A stretch of DNA of 64,000 nucleotides from Candidatus Hydrothermales bacterium (GCA_039630235.1 JBCNVI010000003.1:140274-204273), one strand, 5' to 3'. Numbered from the stretch's first letter, positions 8,963 to 20,688 are shown. The notes: generated from the letters alone by a model not told the origin. Program-made: numbers and translations.

Positions 8963-9637
8963 ATGCAAAAAGGTGAACTTTTTGTGGTTGGAACTCCTAT
9001 TGGAAATCTTGAGGATATAACCTTAAGAGCTTTAAAAGTTATTAAAGACTCAGATTTAATAATATGTGAAGACACAAGAAAAACGCTTATTTTACTAAAA
9101 AAATACAATATCGAAAAAAAACTATACGCTTACTTTAAGGGACAAGAGAAAAAAAGAGCTGAGTATGTAATTGATGAGCTTAAAAAGGGCAAAAAGGTTT
9201 CCCTACTTTCTGAAAGTGGAACACCTTGTATTCACGATCCAGGAGTTTATCTTGTAAGGAGGTGTCATGAAGAGGGAATAAAAGTTATCCCAATTCCTGG
9301 ACCTTCAGCACTTACCTCTTCGGTTTCTATATCAGGAATCGATGGAGATAAGTTTGTTTTTTTTGGTTTTCCTCCTAAAAAGAAGTCTGAAAGGGAAAAA
9401 GTATTTCTTTCTCTAAAAGAAGAGACAAAAACTGCAATCTTTTATCTACCGCCACACAGAATTGAGGAGATCTTGAAGGAAATGTCAAATCATATTGGAA
9501 ACTCAAGGAAAGTTTTTATAGTAAGGGAGATGACAAAAAAATTTGAGGAATACTGCTACGGAACAATTGAAGATGCAATTTTATGGGTTAAAAACAAAAA
9601 GGGTGAGTTTACCATTGTAATAGAGGGTAAAAGGTGA
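8963..9637 (+). CDS. rsmI: 16S rRNA 2'-O-ribose C1402 methyltransferase
   Basis: An AdoMet-dependent tetrapyrrole-methylase-fold enzyme that methylates C1402 in the ribosomal P site. The N-terminal GTPIGNLEDITLRAL, CEDTRKT, SESGTPCIHDPG and PIPGPSALTSSVSISG are diagnostic of RsmI. The 224-aa length lacks the extra C-terminal helical domain seen in longer homologues. A TATAAT box ends 6 nt before the ATG and there is no Shine-Dalgarno, so the mRNA is probably leaderless. It begins a long plus-strand gene run. Confidence 0.92.
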   Translation: MQKGELFVVGTPIGNLEDITLRALKVIKDSDLIICEDTRKTLILLKKYNIEKKLYAYFKGQEKKRAEYVIDELKKGKKVSLLSESGTPCIHDPGVYLVRRCHEEGIKVIPIPGPSALTSSVSISGIDGDKFVFFGFPPKKKSEREKVFLSLKEETKTAIFYLPPHRIEEILKEMSNHIGNSRKVFIVREMTKKFEEYCYGTIEDAILWVKNKKGEFTIVIEGKR

Positions 9638-10206
9638 AAAATCTAAAAAAAGCCTTTGAGGATAAAATTGTGCCCTTACTTAAATTTTTAAATAAAATTG
9701 GAGTGAGACCCCTACATCTGACTCTTTCAGGCTTTATCTTTTCCCTGATTCCTGCCATGTTCTACATAAAAGGCAAATTCTTTTTAGCAGGAATCCTTTT
9801 ACTTTTATTTTCCCTCTTTGATACTTTAGATGGTGCTCTTGCAAGATATCAAAATAGTATAACTGACTTTGGTGCCTTTTTGGATTCTGTAACCGATAGA
9901 ATTCAGGAAGCTACAATTTTTCTATCTCTTATATATTTTTATAGAGAGAAGCTTGCTTTCTTACTGATTATATTTCTCTCTTTTCTATTTTCTTTTCTGA
10001 TCTCATATACAAGGGCAAGGGCCGAGGGTCTTAATTATAAAGTTAAAAAAGGCCCTATGGAGAGAGAAGAAAGGATAGTTTTCTTAGGTGTTTCATCTAT
10101 AATTGGTGAAAAAGTTTTCCCTTATCTTTTAATATTATTTTTAATACTTGTAATAATTACATTTATTAGAAGAATGGATGAAGCCTACAAAATTATGAAA
10201 AAATGA
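9634..10206 (+). CDS. CDP-alcohol phosphatidyltransferase, probable phosphatidylinositol-phosphate synthase
   Basis: An integral inner-membrane enzyme that swaps CMP of CDP-diacylglycerol for an alcohol phosphate. The CDP-OH-P signature is complete: DGALAR, then eight residues, then GAFLDSVTD, giving the metal-binding Asp residues. The downstream SYTRARAEGL and a MEREER segment resemble phosphatidylinositol-phosphate and archaetidylinositol-phosphate synthases. The neighbour ino1, 47 nt downstream, makes inositol 3-phosphate and supports that substrate. Phosphatidylglycerophosphate synthase is the main alternative. It overlaps the rsmI stop by 4 bp. Confidence 0.75.
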   Translation: MKNLKKAFEDKIVPLLKFLNKIGVRPLHLTLSGFIFSLIPAMFYIKGKFFLAGILLLLFSLFDTLDGALARYQNSITDFGAFLDSVTDRIQEATIFLSLIYFYREKLAFLLIIFLSFLFSFLISYTRARAEGLNYKVKKGPMEREERIVFLGVSSIIGEKVFPYLLILFLILVIITFIRRMDEAYKIMKK

Positions 10207-10210
10207 ATAA

Positions 10211-10221
10211 GGTTCAAGTCC
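10211..10221 (+). promoter_or_regulatory. T-arm-like motif upstream of ino1
   Basis: GGTTCAAGTCC between the phosphatidyltransferase stop and the ino1 start, ending 31 nt before the ATG. A Shine-Dalgarno lies in between, so this site differs from the ones close to leaderless starts. Confidence 0.4.
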
Positions 10222-10252
10222 CTGAAACAATTAGTCTAAAAGGAGAAAACTA

Positions 10253-11341
10253 ATGGGAAAGGTCAGAGTTGCTATAATTGGAGTGGGAAATTGTGCCTCC
10301 TCTTTAGTTCAGGGTGTTTATTACTATAGAAACTCTAAGGAAGATGAATTTATACCTGGAATAATGCATGTGAACCTAGGAGGGTATCATATAGGTGATA
10401 TTGAATTTACTCTTGGCATTGATATAGATAAAAATAAAGTTGGAAAAGATCTTGCAGAAGCGATATTTACTTATCCTAATAATACTTATAAATTTTGCGA
10501 CGTTCCGAAATTAAATGTTCCTGTAGTAAGAGGAATGACACATGATGGACTAGGAAAATACTTATCCAAAATCATACAGAAAGCTCCTGGAGAAACAGCA
10601 GATATTGTAAGGCTCTTAAGAGAGACAAAAACAGATGTTGTTGTAAACTTTTTACCTGTTGGAAGTGAGGAAGCCACAAAATGGTATGTAGAACAGGTTT
10701 TAAAAGCTCGTTGTGCCTTTGTAAATGGTATTCCAGTGTTTATTGCAAGGGAACCCTACTGGCAAAGGAGATTTGAAGAGGCAGGAGTACCCGTAATAGG
10801 TGATGACACAAAATCTCAGGTTGGGGCTACGATAGTTCATAGAACACTTGTTCAACTTTTTATAGATAGAGGAGTAAAGATTGAAAGAACAAGCCAATTA
10901 AATGTTGGAGGAAATACAGATTTTCTTAATATGTTAGAGAGGGAAAGGCTTGAGTCAAAAAAGCAGTCAAAGACTACCGCTGTAACATCTCTTTTGCCCT
11001 ATGATATAGGTGAAGAGAATATATATATAGGACCATCTGATTATGTTGCCTGGCTTAAGGACAGAAAGTGGGCTTATATGAGAATAGAAGGAAGAACATT
11101 TGGGGATGTGCCTTTGAATTTAGAGCTTAAGCTTGAAGTCTGGGATTCACCGAATGCAGCCGGAGTAATTATAGATGCCGTAAGATGTGCTAAATTGGGG
11201 TTAGAAAACAATTTAAAGGGAGCTTTGATAGAACCATCTGCATACTTTATGAAATCACCACCGAAACAGATTCCTGATCATTTAGCAAAAAAGAGGCTCG
11301 AAATGTGGATTAAAAAATACTCTAAAAAGAGGAAAAGGTGA
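10253..11341 (+). CDS. ino1: myo-Inositol-1(3)-phosphate synthase
   Basis: Converts glucose 6-phosphate to inositol 3-phosphate with NAD+ as internal cofactor. It shows the Rossmann start [14 protein letters not shown], the middle motifs [15 protein letters not shown] and [11 protein letters not shown], and [11 protein letters not shown] followed by the Lys-rich [13 protein letters not shown] catalytic stretch. At 362 aa it is the short archaeal/actinobacterial form. A good AAGGAG site lies 7-12 nt before the ATG. Its product could feed an inositol phospholipid through the preceding gene, or di-myo-inositol phosphate, a solute of hyperthermophiles, although no CTP:inositol-phosphate cytidylyltransferase is nearby. 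Confidence 0.93.
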   Translation: MGKVRVAIIGVGNCASSLVQGVYYYRNSKEDEFIPGIMHVNLGGYHIGDIEFTLGIDIDKNKVGKDLAEAIFTYPNNTYKFCDVPKLNVPVVRGMTHDGLGKYLSKIIQKAPGETADIVRLLRETKTDVVVNFLPVGSEEATKWYVEQVLKARCAFVNGIPVFIAREPYWQRRFEEAGVPVIGDDTKSQVGATIVHRTLVQLFIDRGVKIERTSQLNVGGNTDFLNMLERERLESKKQSKTTAVTSLLPYDIGEENIYIGPSDYVAWLKDRKWAYMRIEGRTFGDVPLNLELKLEVWDSPNAAGVIIDAVRCAKLGLENNLKGALIEPSAYFMKSPPKQIPDHLAKKRLEMWIKKYSKKRKR

Positions 11342-11347
11342 CCTCTT

Positions 11348-11995
11348 GTGGGTAAGTGGGGCTTTTTTATAACAGTCGAGGGTATAGAAGGAAGTGGAAA
11401 AACAACATTAGCAAAGAGTTTGTTTAATGAGTTAAAAAATAAGGGATTTCCAGTTATTTTAACTTGGGAGCCAGGGGGAACAGAGATTGGCGAAAAGATC
11501 AGAAAAGTGCTTTTATATTCAAAAGATCTATCAAGCTGGACTGAACTCTTACTTTTTCTTGCATCAAGAAAAGAGCATGTAGAAAAGAAAATTCTTCCTG
11601 CACTAAGGGAAGGCAAAATTGTAATAAGCGATAGATTTGATGACTCAACTATAGCTTATCAATGTTTTGGACGCGGGCTAAACTTAAGAATTGTTAAAAG
11701 AATTAATAAGATTGTCACTTTAGGTTTAAAACCTAACTTAACTTTTCTATTAGATTTAGAACCTGAGTTAAGTCTAAAAAGACTAAAAAGAAAAGATAGA
11801 ATAGAAAGAGAAGATTTGGATTTCCATAAAAGAGTAAGACAAGGGTACCTGGCAATTGCTGGAAGGGCTAAAAAGAGGGTTGTTGTTATTGATGGTAGTC
11901 TCAATAAAAAGAAAATTTTAGAAATAGCTCTTTTGAAAGTCATTGAAAGACTAAAAAGTAAAAAAAAGTTTATTTCACTTATAAAGTCAATGTAG
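11348..11995 (+). CDS. tmk: Thymidylate kinase
   Basis: Phosphorylates dTMP to dTDP. The P-loop EGIEGSGKTT lies at about 11-20. The DRFDDSTIAYQCFGRGL motif holds the dTMP-binding DR and Tyr/Gln, and a LID-like Arg-rich stretch (RLKRKDRIERED) follows. Length (215 aa) is normal. The start is a GTG, 6 nt after the ino1 stop. The last ~20 residues are Lys-rich and probably not conserved. Confidence 0.93.
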   Translation: MGKWGFFITVEGIEGSGKTTLAKSLFNELKNKGFPVILTWEPGGTEIGEKIRKVLLYSKDLSSWTELLLFLASRKEHVEKKILPALREGKIVISDRFDDSTIAYQCFGRGLNLRIVKRINKIVTLGLKPNLTFLLDLEPELSLKRLKRKDRIEREDLDFHKRVRQGYLAIAGRAKKRVVVIDGSLNKKKILEIALLKVIERLKSKKKFISLIKSM

Positions 11996-12027
11996 CTTAA
12001 AATTTTATTTAGAGAAAGGAGGATAGG

Positions 12028-13572
12028 ATGAAAAAACTCACAGTTGTTATATTGCTAGTATCACTTCCCTTTTTTATTTTGAGGGGAAAAGATGAAAAAG
12101 AGGAGAGAAAGCCGACCTTAACTTTAGAATTAAGGAATTTTTCAAAGATTTTAACTCTTATTCAGGAAAAGTATGTTGATGAAAAGTATCAACTTGATGA
12201 AAATTTAGCTCCTGTGCTTGAAAAATCTATTGATTACATGCTTCAACAACTTGACCCCTATTCTGAACTTATGACACCAGAGGAGTGGGAAGAACTTAAC
12301 GTCCATTCTACTGGTAGATTTGGAGGAATTGGGATTCAAATTGGTATTAAAGAGGGTATATTAACAGTTATTTCTCCCCTTGAGGGAACACCAGCATACA
12401 GAGCAGGAATACAGGCAGGAGACCAGATCATTGAAGTAGATGGAAGATCAACTAAGGGATGGTCTCTGCAGAAAGCAGTAAGAAATTTAAGAGGTGAGCC
12501 AGGAACAAAAGTCAAAATTAAAATTAAAAGACCATTTTTAGATGAACCCTTTGAAGTTGAGCTAGTTAGGGAAATGATAAAAATTAACGTGGTGCCCTAT
12601 TATTCAATTATTGAACAAGATATAGGGTATATTAAAATCAATGAGTTTTCAAATACAACAAAAGAGGAGGTATCTAAGGCTATAGAGGATCTGAAAAAGA
12701 AGGGAATGAAAAAATTGTTGATTGATTTGAGAGGTAATCCAGGGGGATTACTTGATGCTGCTGTTGAGGTTGCTGATCTTTTTTTACCAAAGGGTAGTGA
12801 GATTGTTTCAACGAGGGGAAGAAACAGAGTCTTAGAGCATTCCTTTAAGGCAATAAAAAGAGATAGCTTTACTGAGGAAATCCCACTTGTTGTACTGGTG
12901 GATGGAGGATCTGCTTCAGCTTCTGAGATTATTTCAGGTGCTCTTCAAGATTGGGATAGAGCTATTATTATGGGTGACACCACTTTTGGAAAAGGCTCGG
13001 TTCAGAGACTTTTTCCACTGGAGGGTGGATATAAGGTTAAGCTAACTACAAGCCTTTATTATTTGCCTTCAGGTAGATCAATCCACAGGTTTGAAGTAAA
13101 AGATGATACTACAAGGGAAACAAGTGATGAAAAAAGCCTTAAGAGTCTCATAGCTTTCCATAGAACAATTAAGTTAAAAAGAAAAATGGTAGAGGGTTTT
13201 GGTGTAATTCCAGATATAGTCTTAAGATCTCCGAGGATCTCATCAGAAGTAACAAAACTCATTTCAAGAAGGGTTTTCTTTGATTATGCTCTAAGACTTA
13301 AAAATAACGAAGTAAAAGAGGTTGATATGTCAGAGGTTGATAGGTTTATAAATTTTTTAAGAGAAAACTATAAAGATATAAATTTGAATGAACTTACAAA
13401 AGAAAGGGAGGTTCTCTATAATTATATTTTAATCAACTTAGGTGAGGTGTGGGGGGGTGAGAGGGGAAGATATGAGAAACTTTTGAAGAATGACGAATGG
13501 GTTAGAGAGGCAGTGAAGATTTTAAAAAGAGTTAACAAAAAGGAGGATCTTTTCAAATACGTTGAAAATTAA
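12028..13572 (+). CDS. ctpA: Carboxyl-terminal processing protease (S41 family)
   Basis: A periplasmic serine protease that trims or degrades proteins from their C-termini. A hydrophobic N-terminal signal segment (about 1-19) is followed by a helical region, a PDZ domain (about 97-180; GRFGGIGIQIG, AGDQIIEVDG) and the S41 catalytic core. The active-site Ser lies in GGSASASE (295-299) and the general-base Lys in FGKGSVQ (Lys322). The C-terminal ~130 residues are helical and Lys/Glu-rich, as in long CtpA proteins. A strong AAAGGAGG Shine-Dalgarno stands before the ATG. Confidence 0.93.
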   Translation: MKKLTVVILLVSLPFFILRGKDEKEERKPTLTLELRNFSKILTLIQEKYVDEKYQLDENLAPVLEKSIDYMLQQLDPYSELMTPEEWEELNVHSTGRFGGIGIQIGIKEGILTVISPLEGTPAYRAGIQAGDQIIEVDGRSTKGWSLQKAVRNLRGEPGTKVKIKIKRPFLDEPFEVELVREMIKINVVPYYSIIEQDIGYIKINEFSNTTKEEVSKAIEDLKKKGMKKLLIDLRGNPGGLLDAAVEVADLFLPKGSEIVSTRGRNRVLEHSFKAIKRDSFTEEIPLVVLVDGGSASASEIISGALQDWDRAIIMGDTTFGKGSVQRLFPLEGGYKVKLTTSLYYLPSGRSIHRFEVKDDTTRETSDEKSLKSLIAFHRTIKLKRKMVEGFGVIPDIVLRSPRISSEVTKLISRRVFFDYALRLKNNEVKEVDMSEVDRFINFLRENYKDINLNELTKEREVLYNYILINLGEVWGGERGRYEKLLKNDEWVREAVKILKRVNKKEDLFKYVEN

Positions 13573-13587
13573 ACTATAGGGGGAAGC

Positions 13588-15162
13588 ATGTTTGTAGTTA
13601 CTCCCCTTGAAATGAAAGAAATAGACAGAAGAACAATTGAGGAATTTGGTTTAGACGGCAGAATTTTGATGGAAAATGCCGGAAGGAGTGTATTTGAAGT
13701 TATATTGAAAAAATACCCTGATTCTTATAAGTTTACTATTTTATGTGGCAAGGGAAACAATGGAGGTGACGGATTCGTAGTTGCGAGATATCTTTTAAAT
13801 AGAGGTAAGGATGTAAACGTGTATCTTTACGGGTCACCCCAGGAGCTAAAGGGAGAATCTCTTTATAATTTCCGATTACTCGAGCTAATGAGGACAAAAG
13901 TCAAAATTCTTGACTATAACGATCCAGAACTTAAATTTGATATTCTCTCGTCAGATGTTGTTGTTGATGCGATCTTTGGAACCGGCTTTAAAGGTGAAAT
14001 TCCGAAGGATCTAAAATTAGTTATGAGTTTATTGAAGGAAAGAAGAGGTAAGCTTGTTGCTGTGGATATACCTTCTGGTGTTGATGGAGAGACAGGTGAG
14101 GCAGAAGCGTTTTTACCTCAGTGTGATTTAACTGTAACTTTTGCTTTCCCAAAATTGGGACATGTTCTTTACCCAGGTAGAGATAAAGTTGGAGAACTTT
14201 ACGTTACTGATATAGGGGTTCCCGGATTTTACTCAGATTCAATAAGAAGAAAAATAATTTTTCCTGAAGATGTTTATCCTTTTTTGCCAGTAAGGGAAAA
14301 AAATGTGCATAAGGGGAAGTGTGGTAGGGTTTTGATTTTAGGTGGTTCAAAAGGGTATGGTGGAGCAGTGTATTTAGCATCAAAGGCTGCATACTTTGCT
14401 GGAGCAGGTCTTGTTTACACTGCTATTCCAGAAGATGTTTATCCTTCTATAGAGGCAAATTTAGTAGAGGCAGTGAAAGTACCCTTACCATCGAAAAATG
14501 GAAGGCTATTTTCAAAGTCTATAAGTCCTATTATAGAGTATTTAGAAAAGATAGATGTTGTGGCATTTGGGCCTGGTCTCCAAAGAGCGGATGAGACAAA
14601 AAGTTTTATTTTAGAACTATTAGAGAAAATAAAGGATAAAAGGGTTTTAATAGATGCGGATGGAATTGTACTTTTGAGAGACAATAAGGAAGTTTTTAAG
14701 GAAAGAAAAGAGGCGACTATAATCACACCTCATCCTGGTGAAATGAGCCTTTTTTTAGGTGAAAAAAGTGCAGAGGAGGTTGATAAAAAAAGAGTTGAGG
14801 TAGCAGAGAGTGTTTCTTTTGAATATGATATTGTTGTTGTTTTAAAGGGAGCTCCAACTGTTATTTCCTCTAGTTATGGTACCCGTATATGTATACTTGG
14901 AAATCCTGGGATGGCCACAGGTGGCTCAGGTGATGTTTTGACTGGACTTATAGCTGGACTTTGGGCTCAGGGCATTCCTTCTGAGAAAGCGGCACAACTT
15001 GGAGTTTTTCTACATGCTCTTGCAGGAGACATTGCTGCCTCAAAAAAAGGTATTTATTCTATAGTTGCCACAGATATTTTAGAAGAGATTCCTTCAGCTT
15101 TTAACTATAAATTTCAGCTTGAATCTATCGGTCTTACTACGAAGATATTGCCTCTAATTTGA
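13588..15162 (+). CDS. nnr: Bifunctional NAD(P)H-hydrate epimerase / ADP-dependent dehydratase
   Basis: Repairs hydrated NADH and NADPH. The N-terminal half (about 1-215) is the YjeF_N epimerase with GKGNNGGDGFVVAR and DAIFGTGFKGE. The C-terminal half (about 230-510) is the ribokinase-like dehydratase with LGGSKGYGGAVYLA, ITPHPGEM and GNPGMATGGSGDVLTG. Length (524 aa) matches the fused bacterial enzyme. NAD(P)H hydration is faster at high temperature, consistent with a thermophile but not specific. A GGGGGAAG ribosome site precedes the ATG, 15 nt after ctpA. Confidence 0.94.
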   Translation: MFVVTPLEMKEIDRRTIEEFGLDGRILMENAGRSVFEVILKKYPDSYKFTILCGKGNNGGDGFVVARYLLNRGKDVNVYLYGSPQELKGESLYNFRLLELMRTKVKILDYNDPELKFDILSSDVVVDAIFGTGFKGEIPKDLKLVMSLLKERRGKLVAVDIPSGVDGETGEAEAFLPQCDLTVTFAFPKLGHVLYPGRDKVGELYVTDIGVPGFYSDSIRRKIIFPEDVYPFLPVREKNVHKGKCGRVLILGGSKGYGGAVYLASKAAYFAGAGLVYTAIPEDVYPSIEANLVEAVKVPLPSKNGRLFSKSISPIIEYLEKIDVVAFGPGLQRADETKSFILELLEKIKDKRVLIDADGIVLLRDNKEVFKERKEATIITPHPGEMSLFLGEKSAEEVDKKRVEVAESVSFEYDIVVVLKGAPTVISSSYGTRICILGNPGMATGGSGDVLTGLIAGLWAQGIPSEKAAQLGVFLHALAGDIAASKKGIYSIVATDILEEIPSAFNYKFQLESIGLTTKILPLI

Positions 15163-16637
15163 TAATTTTCCTTCTATTTTTTTTAATTAAGATAAATGAA
15201 ATTCCTCCACTTTTAAATCCCCATTTTGTTTCAAGTGATGATGAACATATCTATATTACCTCGCAAGATGGGATAGGAATTGTTGAAAAATCTAGTTTTA
15301 ATTTTAAAAGGGGAATTATATTAGAAAAGATTCCAAGATACAGTTTTCCTGATCCTTTTACTGGTGAACTTTATATCTTTTTTAGTGATGGTGAGCTTGT
15401 TTCGCTTTATTATGATAAACCATATCACCAAGTTAGAAGAGGATTTTTTCCAGATGCAACCTCCTTTTCTGTATCCTCTACAACGTTTAATGTTGAGTTT
15501 AATGATGTAATTAAAATATTTGATAAATACACGATGAAGGAGGTAGAAAGAGATGAGAATTCTCTATTTTGGTGGGGTTTAAAAAGTATAAAAAGCTTTG
15601 AGAAAAACGATATTTCTTTTCTTGCTCCCTTTTATTTTTTTACTGAAGATGGAGAAAAAGTAAATTTTAGTGTTATTTGTGAGGATAGGGATTTTTATTA
15701 TGTATGTACTGAAGGAGAGGGTGTACTTGTTTATGAAAAGAACTTTTGGAGAAATGTAGCCAAGTTAGCCATTGGAACAAATTATATTGAAATAAGGGTA
15801 ATAAAGAGGTTAGAAAATGGTTTAATTTTTATTGGAGGTATAAGAAAATATGGAGACAAAGGTGGATTGATAGTTAAAAATAATTTTAATTGGAAGAGGT
15901 TGAGTAAATTTCATTTTGGACTAAATATTGAAGATTTTTACTGTGGAGGAAGCTATAAAAACATTTTGGTTCTTGGATCAATAGGAAAGATAGCTATTTA
16001 TAGAGATGGTAAATTTATGACAAAGAATTTTGATAGATTTGGTTTGATTTATAGCATTTTAATAGAGTCGCCCATTTTATTTATTGCTACTGAAAACGGA
16101 TTATATTTATCGGACATTGAAAAGTTAGATATAACTGAAGTTGTGAAAGACTTGAGAGTATATTCACTCGAGGTTACAAATAGTTATATATACCTAGGGA
16201 CAGACTTAGGTCTTTTTGCAATAAAGAGAGATAATTTAGAAAATATTAGGGTTCTTGACAAAAAACTTTTTCTTTTGAGTAAAATAAATACTATAAGGAA
16301 AGATAGAGGAGATAATATTTGGGTAATGAGCGATAAGGGTCTTGTGAAAGTGATGGAGGTGGCTGATACTTTTTCTTTTTTTTATCCAGTACCTGTTCCC
16401 TTTAATCCATCAAATTTTTTTGTACAGGCTTCGATGTATCTACATGATAGTCTAATTTTTGTTGGGACTTATAAAAGTGGTTTTTATATATACAACTTAG
16501 TTAAGGATAGATGGGAACGTTTAACTGACGATAGTTCAATTATAAAAAGAACTGTATATACTTTTGAGGTTAAAGAAGATACTCTTTTTGTTGGCACTGA
16601 CAAAGGAATTTTCTTATATAAATTTAATCGTGAGTGA
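15159..16637 (+). CDS. Secreted beta-propeller-like protein, unknown function
   Basis: I do not recognise a specific family. The start is TTG, overlapping the nnr stop by 4 bp, and it opens a hydrophobic signal segment (IIFLLFFLI). The mature part has repeated short beta-rich units such as NIWVMSDKGLVKV, LFIATENGLYLSD and LYLGTDLGLF-like stretches. These resemble the propeller repeats found in the sensor part of hybrid two-component regulators and in PorZ-type proteins. No kinase or membrane domain follows. It precedes a polysaccharide-initiating transferase and could be an exported surface protein. Secretion is likely; function is unknown. Confidence 0.6.
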   Translation: MIIFLLFFLIKINEIPPLLNPHFVSSDDEHIYITSQDGIGIVEKSSFNFKRGIILEKIPRYSFPDPFTGELYIFFSDGELVSLYYDKPYHQVRRGFFPDATSFSVSSTTFNVEFNDVIKIFDKYTMKEVERDENSLFWWGLKSIKSFEKNDISFLAPFYFFTEDGEKVNFSVICEDRDFYYVCTEGEGVLVYEKNFWRNVAKLAIGTNYIEIRVIKRLENGLIFIGGIRKYGDKGGLIVKNNFNWKRLSKFHFGLNIEDFYCGGSYKNILVLGSIGKIAIYRDGKFMTKNFDRFGLIYSILIESPILFIATENGLYLSDIEKLDITEVVKDLRVYSLEVTNSYIYLGTDLGLFAIKRDNLENIRVLDKKLFLLSKINTIRKDRGDNIWVMSDKGLVKVMEVADTFSFFYPVPVPFNPSNFFVQASMYLHDSLIFVGTYKSGFYIYNLVKDRWERLTDDSSIIKRTVYTFEVKEDTLFVGTDKGIFLYKFNRE

Positions 16638-17232
16638 GATATTTGAAAGACTCTTGGCTCTTTTAATGCTTTTTTTTCTATTACCGTTTATTGTAGTAAT
16701 TGCAATAATAATAATGTACGAAAGCAAGGGAAAACCCTTTTTCAAACAAAGAAGAGTTGGAAAGGGAAAGAAGGCTTTTTATATGTATAAATTTAGAACG
16801 ATGTATGTAGATCAAGAGGAGAAGTTAAAGGATTTTCTTGAAAAGAACTTAGTAGCAAGGGAGGAGTGGAATATTTACAGAAAAATTAGGGGTATAGATC
16901 CAAGAGTAACCAAAACAGGAAAGTGGCTAAGAATTTACAGTTTGGATGAGATTCCACAACTTTATAACATATTTAGAGGAGAAATGAGTTTTGTTGGGCC
17001 AAGACCCTACCTTATGGAGGAATTAAATCGCTTCTTAAGTGAGGATGAAATAATTTTTAGTGTAAAACCGGGTTTAACAGGTCTATGGCAAATAAGTGGT
17101 AGAAATAAACTAACTTTTAGAGAAAGAATTGAACTTGACAAGATTTATATTAAGAAAAAGAAATTTATATACGATCTTTTAATTATTATTAAAACTATAA
17201 AGGCTGTGATTAGCAAAGAGGGCGCCTATTAA
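16630..17232 (+). CDS. Undecaprenyl-phosphate sugar-1-phosphate transferase (bacterial sugar transferase family)
   Basis: Starts exopolysaccharide or O-antigen synthesis by moving a sugar-1-phosphate from a UDP-sugar to undecaprenyl phosphate. One N-terminal membrane helix (LLALLMLFFLLPFIVVIAII) precedes the catalytic part. Motifs include FKQRRVGKGKKAFYMYKFRTM, SLDEIPQLYNIFRGEMSFVG, RPYL and KPGLTGLWQISGRN. I chose the GTG at 16630, which overlaps the previous stop by 8 bp. An upstream in-frame ATG at 16564 lies deep in the preceding gene and adds residues unlike the family. No other glycan genes adjoin it, so the sugar is unknown. Confidence 0.88.
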   Translation: MSEIFERLLALLMLFFLLPFIVVIAIIIMYESKGKPFFKQRRVGKGKKAFYMYKFRTMYVDQEEKLKDFLEKNLVAREEWNIYRKIRGIDPRVTKTGKWLRIYSLDEIPQLYNIFRGEMSFVGPRPYLMEELNRFLSEDEIIFSVKPGLTGLWQISGRNKLTFRERIELDKIYIKKKKFIYDLLIIIKTIKAVISKEGAY

Positions 17233-17248
17233 AAATTAAGTTTTTTAG

Positions 17249-18235
17249 CTATTTTATTGAATAAAAACCCCCGCCGTGATTTCTGATGATTCCTTTGATT
17301 TCGAGATTAATAAGTAAAGAAATTAAATCTGCCGTATCTATTTTTAGATTCTCTCTAATTTCGTCTATATGTGTTTTACCCTTTTCTTTTAGATAATTAA
17401 AAATTTCTTCTTCTTCAGGTTCAAGTTTTATTTTTTCATCAGAGGGTTTATGTTTTATGCCTAAGTGTTCTAGTATATCAGAGGGATCAGTTGCAAGATG
17501 TGCTCCCTGTTTTATTAGAAAATGTGGTCCTTTGCTTTTGGGTGAAAAGATTTCTCCTGGTACGGCAAAAATATCTTTACCCATTTCAAGAGCCCATTTT
17601 ACCGTAATGAAGGTTCCAGACTTTTCTCCTGCCTCAACAATGATTATTACTTCTGAAAGAGCTGCTATTAGTCTATTTCTCATTGGGAAATTGTATGAAA
17701 ACGGTTTTGTTTCAGGAGGATACTCTGATATGAGAATTCCTCTTTTTTCTATTTCTTTGAATACTTTCGTGTTTTCAGGGGGGTAAAAAACATCAAGACC
17801 AGAGCCGAGAACACATATTGTACTTCCCTCAGCTTCAAGGGCAGCAACGTGGGCAACTGTATCTATTCCTCTTGCTCCGCCACTTACTATAGAAATTTTC
17901 TCCTTTGATAGTGCTCTTGAAAACTCAAAAGCCACATCCTTGCCATACTTTGTTGGTTTTCTTGTACCAATTATACCTACTTTTCTGTTCTTAAGCAATT
18001 CTAAATTTCCCTTATAATAAACAACTAAGGGAGAATTAAAGATATTTCTAAATTCGTTAGGATAATCTTTATCAAATCTTGTTAAGATATTTACTCCTTT
18101 GTTATTACACTCTTTAATGATTTTTCTTGCCTTTTCCAGCTTTTCTTTATCTACTTGAATATTTTCAAGTTCATCTTCTTCCTTTATTTTTAGGTTTTTT
18201 ATAAGTGAGATTGCTATGATTTTTTCTAAATCCAC
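17249..18235 (-). CDS. dprA: DNA processing protein DprA
   Basis: Loads RecA on incoming single-stranded DNA in natural transformation. The Rossmann core shows KVGIIGTRKPTKYG, SGGARGIDTVAH, LGSGLDVFYPPEN and IIIVEAGEKSGTFITVKWALEMG, all DprA hallmarks. The C-terminal ~60 residues form the small winged-helix (DML1-like) domain. At 328 aa it is full length. It is the last gene of the rsmD-coaD-obg operon and converges with the sugar transferase. The HhH/barrel protein at 22096 is not clearly a competence protein, so transformability cannot be inferred. Confidence 0.93.
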   Translation of the reverse strand: MDLEKIIAISLIKNLKIKEEDELENIQVDKEKLEKARKIIKECNNKGVNILTRFDKDYPNEFRNIFNSPLVVYYKGNLELLKNRKVGIIGTRKPTKYGKDVAFEFSRALSKEKISIVSGGARGIDTVAHVAALEAEGSTICVLGSGLDVFYPPENTKVFKEIEKRGILISEYPPETKPFSYNFPMRNRLIAALSEVIIIVEAGEKSGTFITVKWALEMGKDIFAVPGEIFSPKSKGPHFLIKQGAHLATDPSDILEHLGIKHKPSDEKIKLEPEEEEIFNYLKEKGKTHIDEIRENLKIDTADLISLLINLEIKGIIRNHGGGFYSIK

Positions 18236-18237
18236 TT

Positions 18238-20142
<1,905 letters not shown>

Positions 20143-20653
20143 ATGTTTCCTCCCTTTTTATCATTTCTCTTATATTATTTAATTTTGATCTCTTTGATAC
20201 TTCAAAAATTAGTATCCCCTTTTTAGTATTTAAAATTTTTAAAATATTTTCTATGAGATCTCTTCTAATTTTGAAGTTATATGGTGGATCAGCAAAAATT
20301 ATGTCGAAAATTTCCTTATTTTTTCTTAAAAAAGTTAACACATCACTTTTTATTATTCTTACCTTATCCTCTATGTTTAGTTCCTTAACATTTTTTACTA
20401 TAGCTTTTATGCATGTAGGGGATTTTTCAACGAAAAAAACTAGTTTGGCGCCTCTTGAAACAGCCTCTATACCAACGTTGCCTGATCCTGCAAAAAGATC
20501 AAGAAAAAGGGCCTCTTTTACTGAATCGCCCAATATATCAAAAAGTGCTTTTTTGAATTTTTCTTGAGTTGCTCTTATAGATGATGGTACGTATATTCTT
20601 TTTCCCTTAAGAAATCCTCCTATTATTCTTACATAGGACATTAGAAATTTTAC

Positions 20654-20682
20654 TTGACTTCTCCATTTTTTTTCTATAAAAT
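20654..20682 (+). promoter_or_regulatory. Promoter of the 20689 membrane protein gene
   Basis: TTGACT at 20654-20659, 17-bp spacer, TAAAAT at 20677-20682, then 6 nt to the ATG with no Shine-Dalgarno. A probable leaderless transcript, divergent from rsmD. Confidence 0.6.
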
Positions 20683-20688
20683 ATTTTT

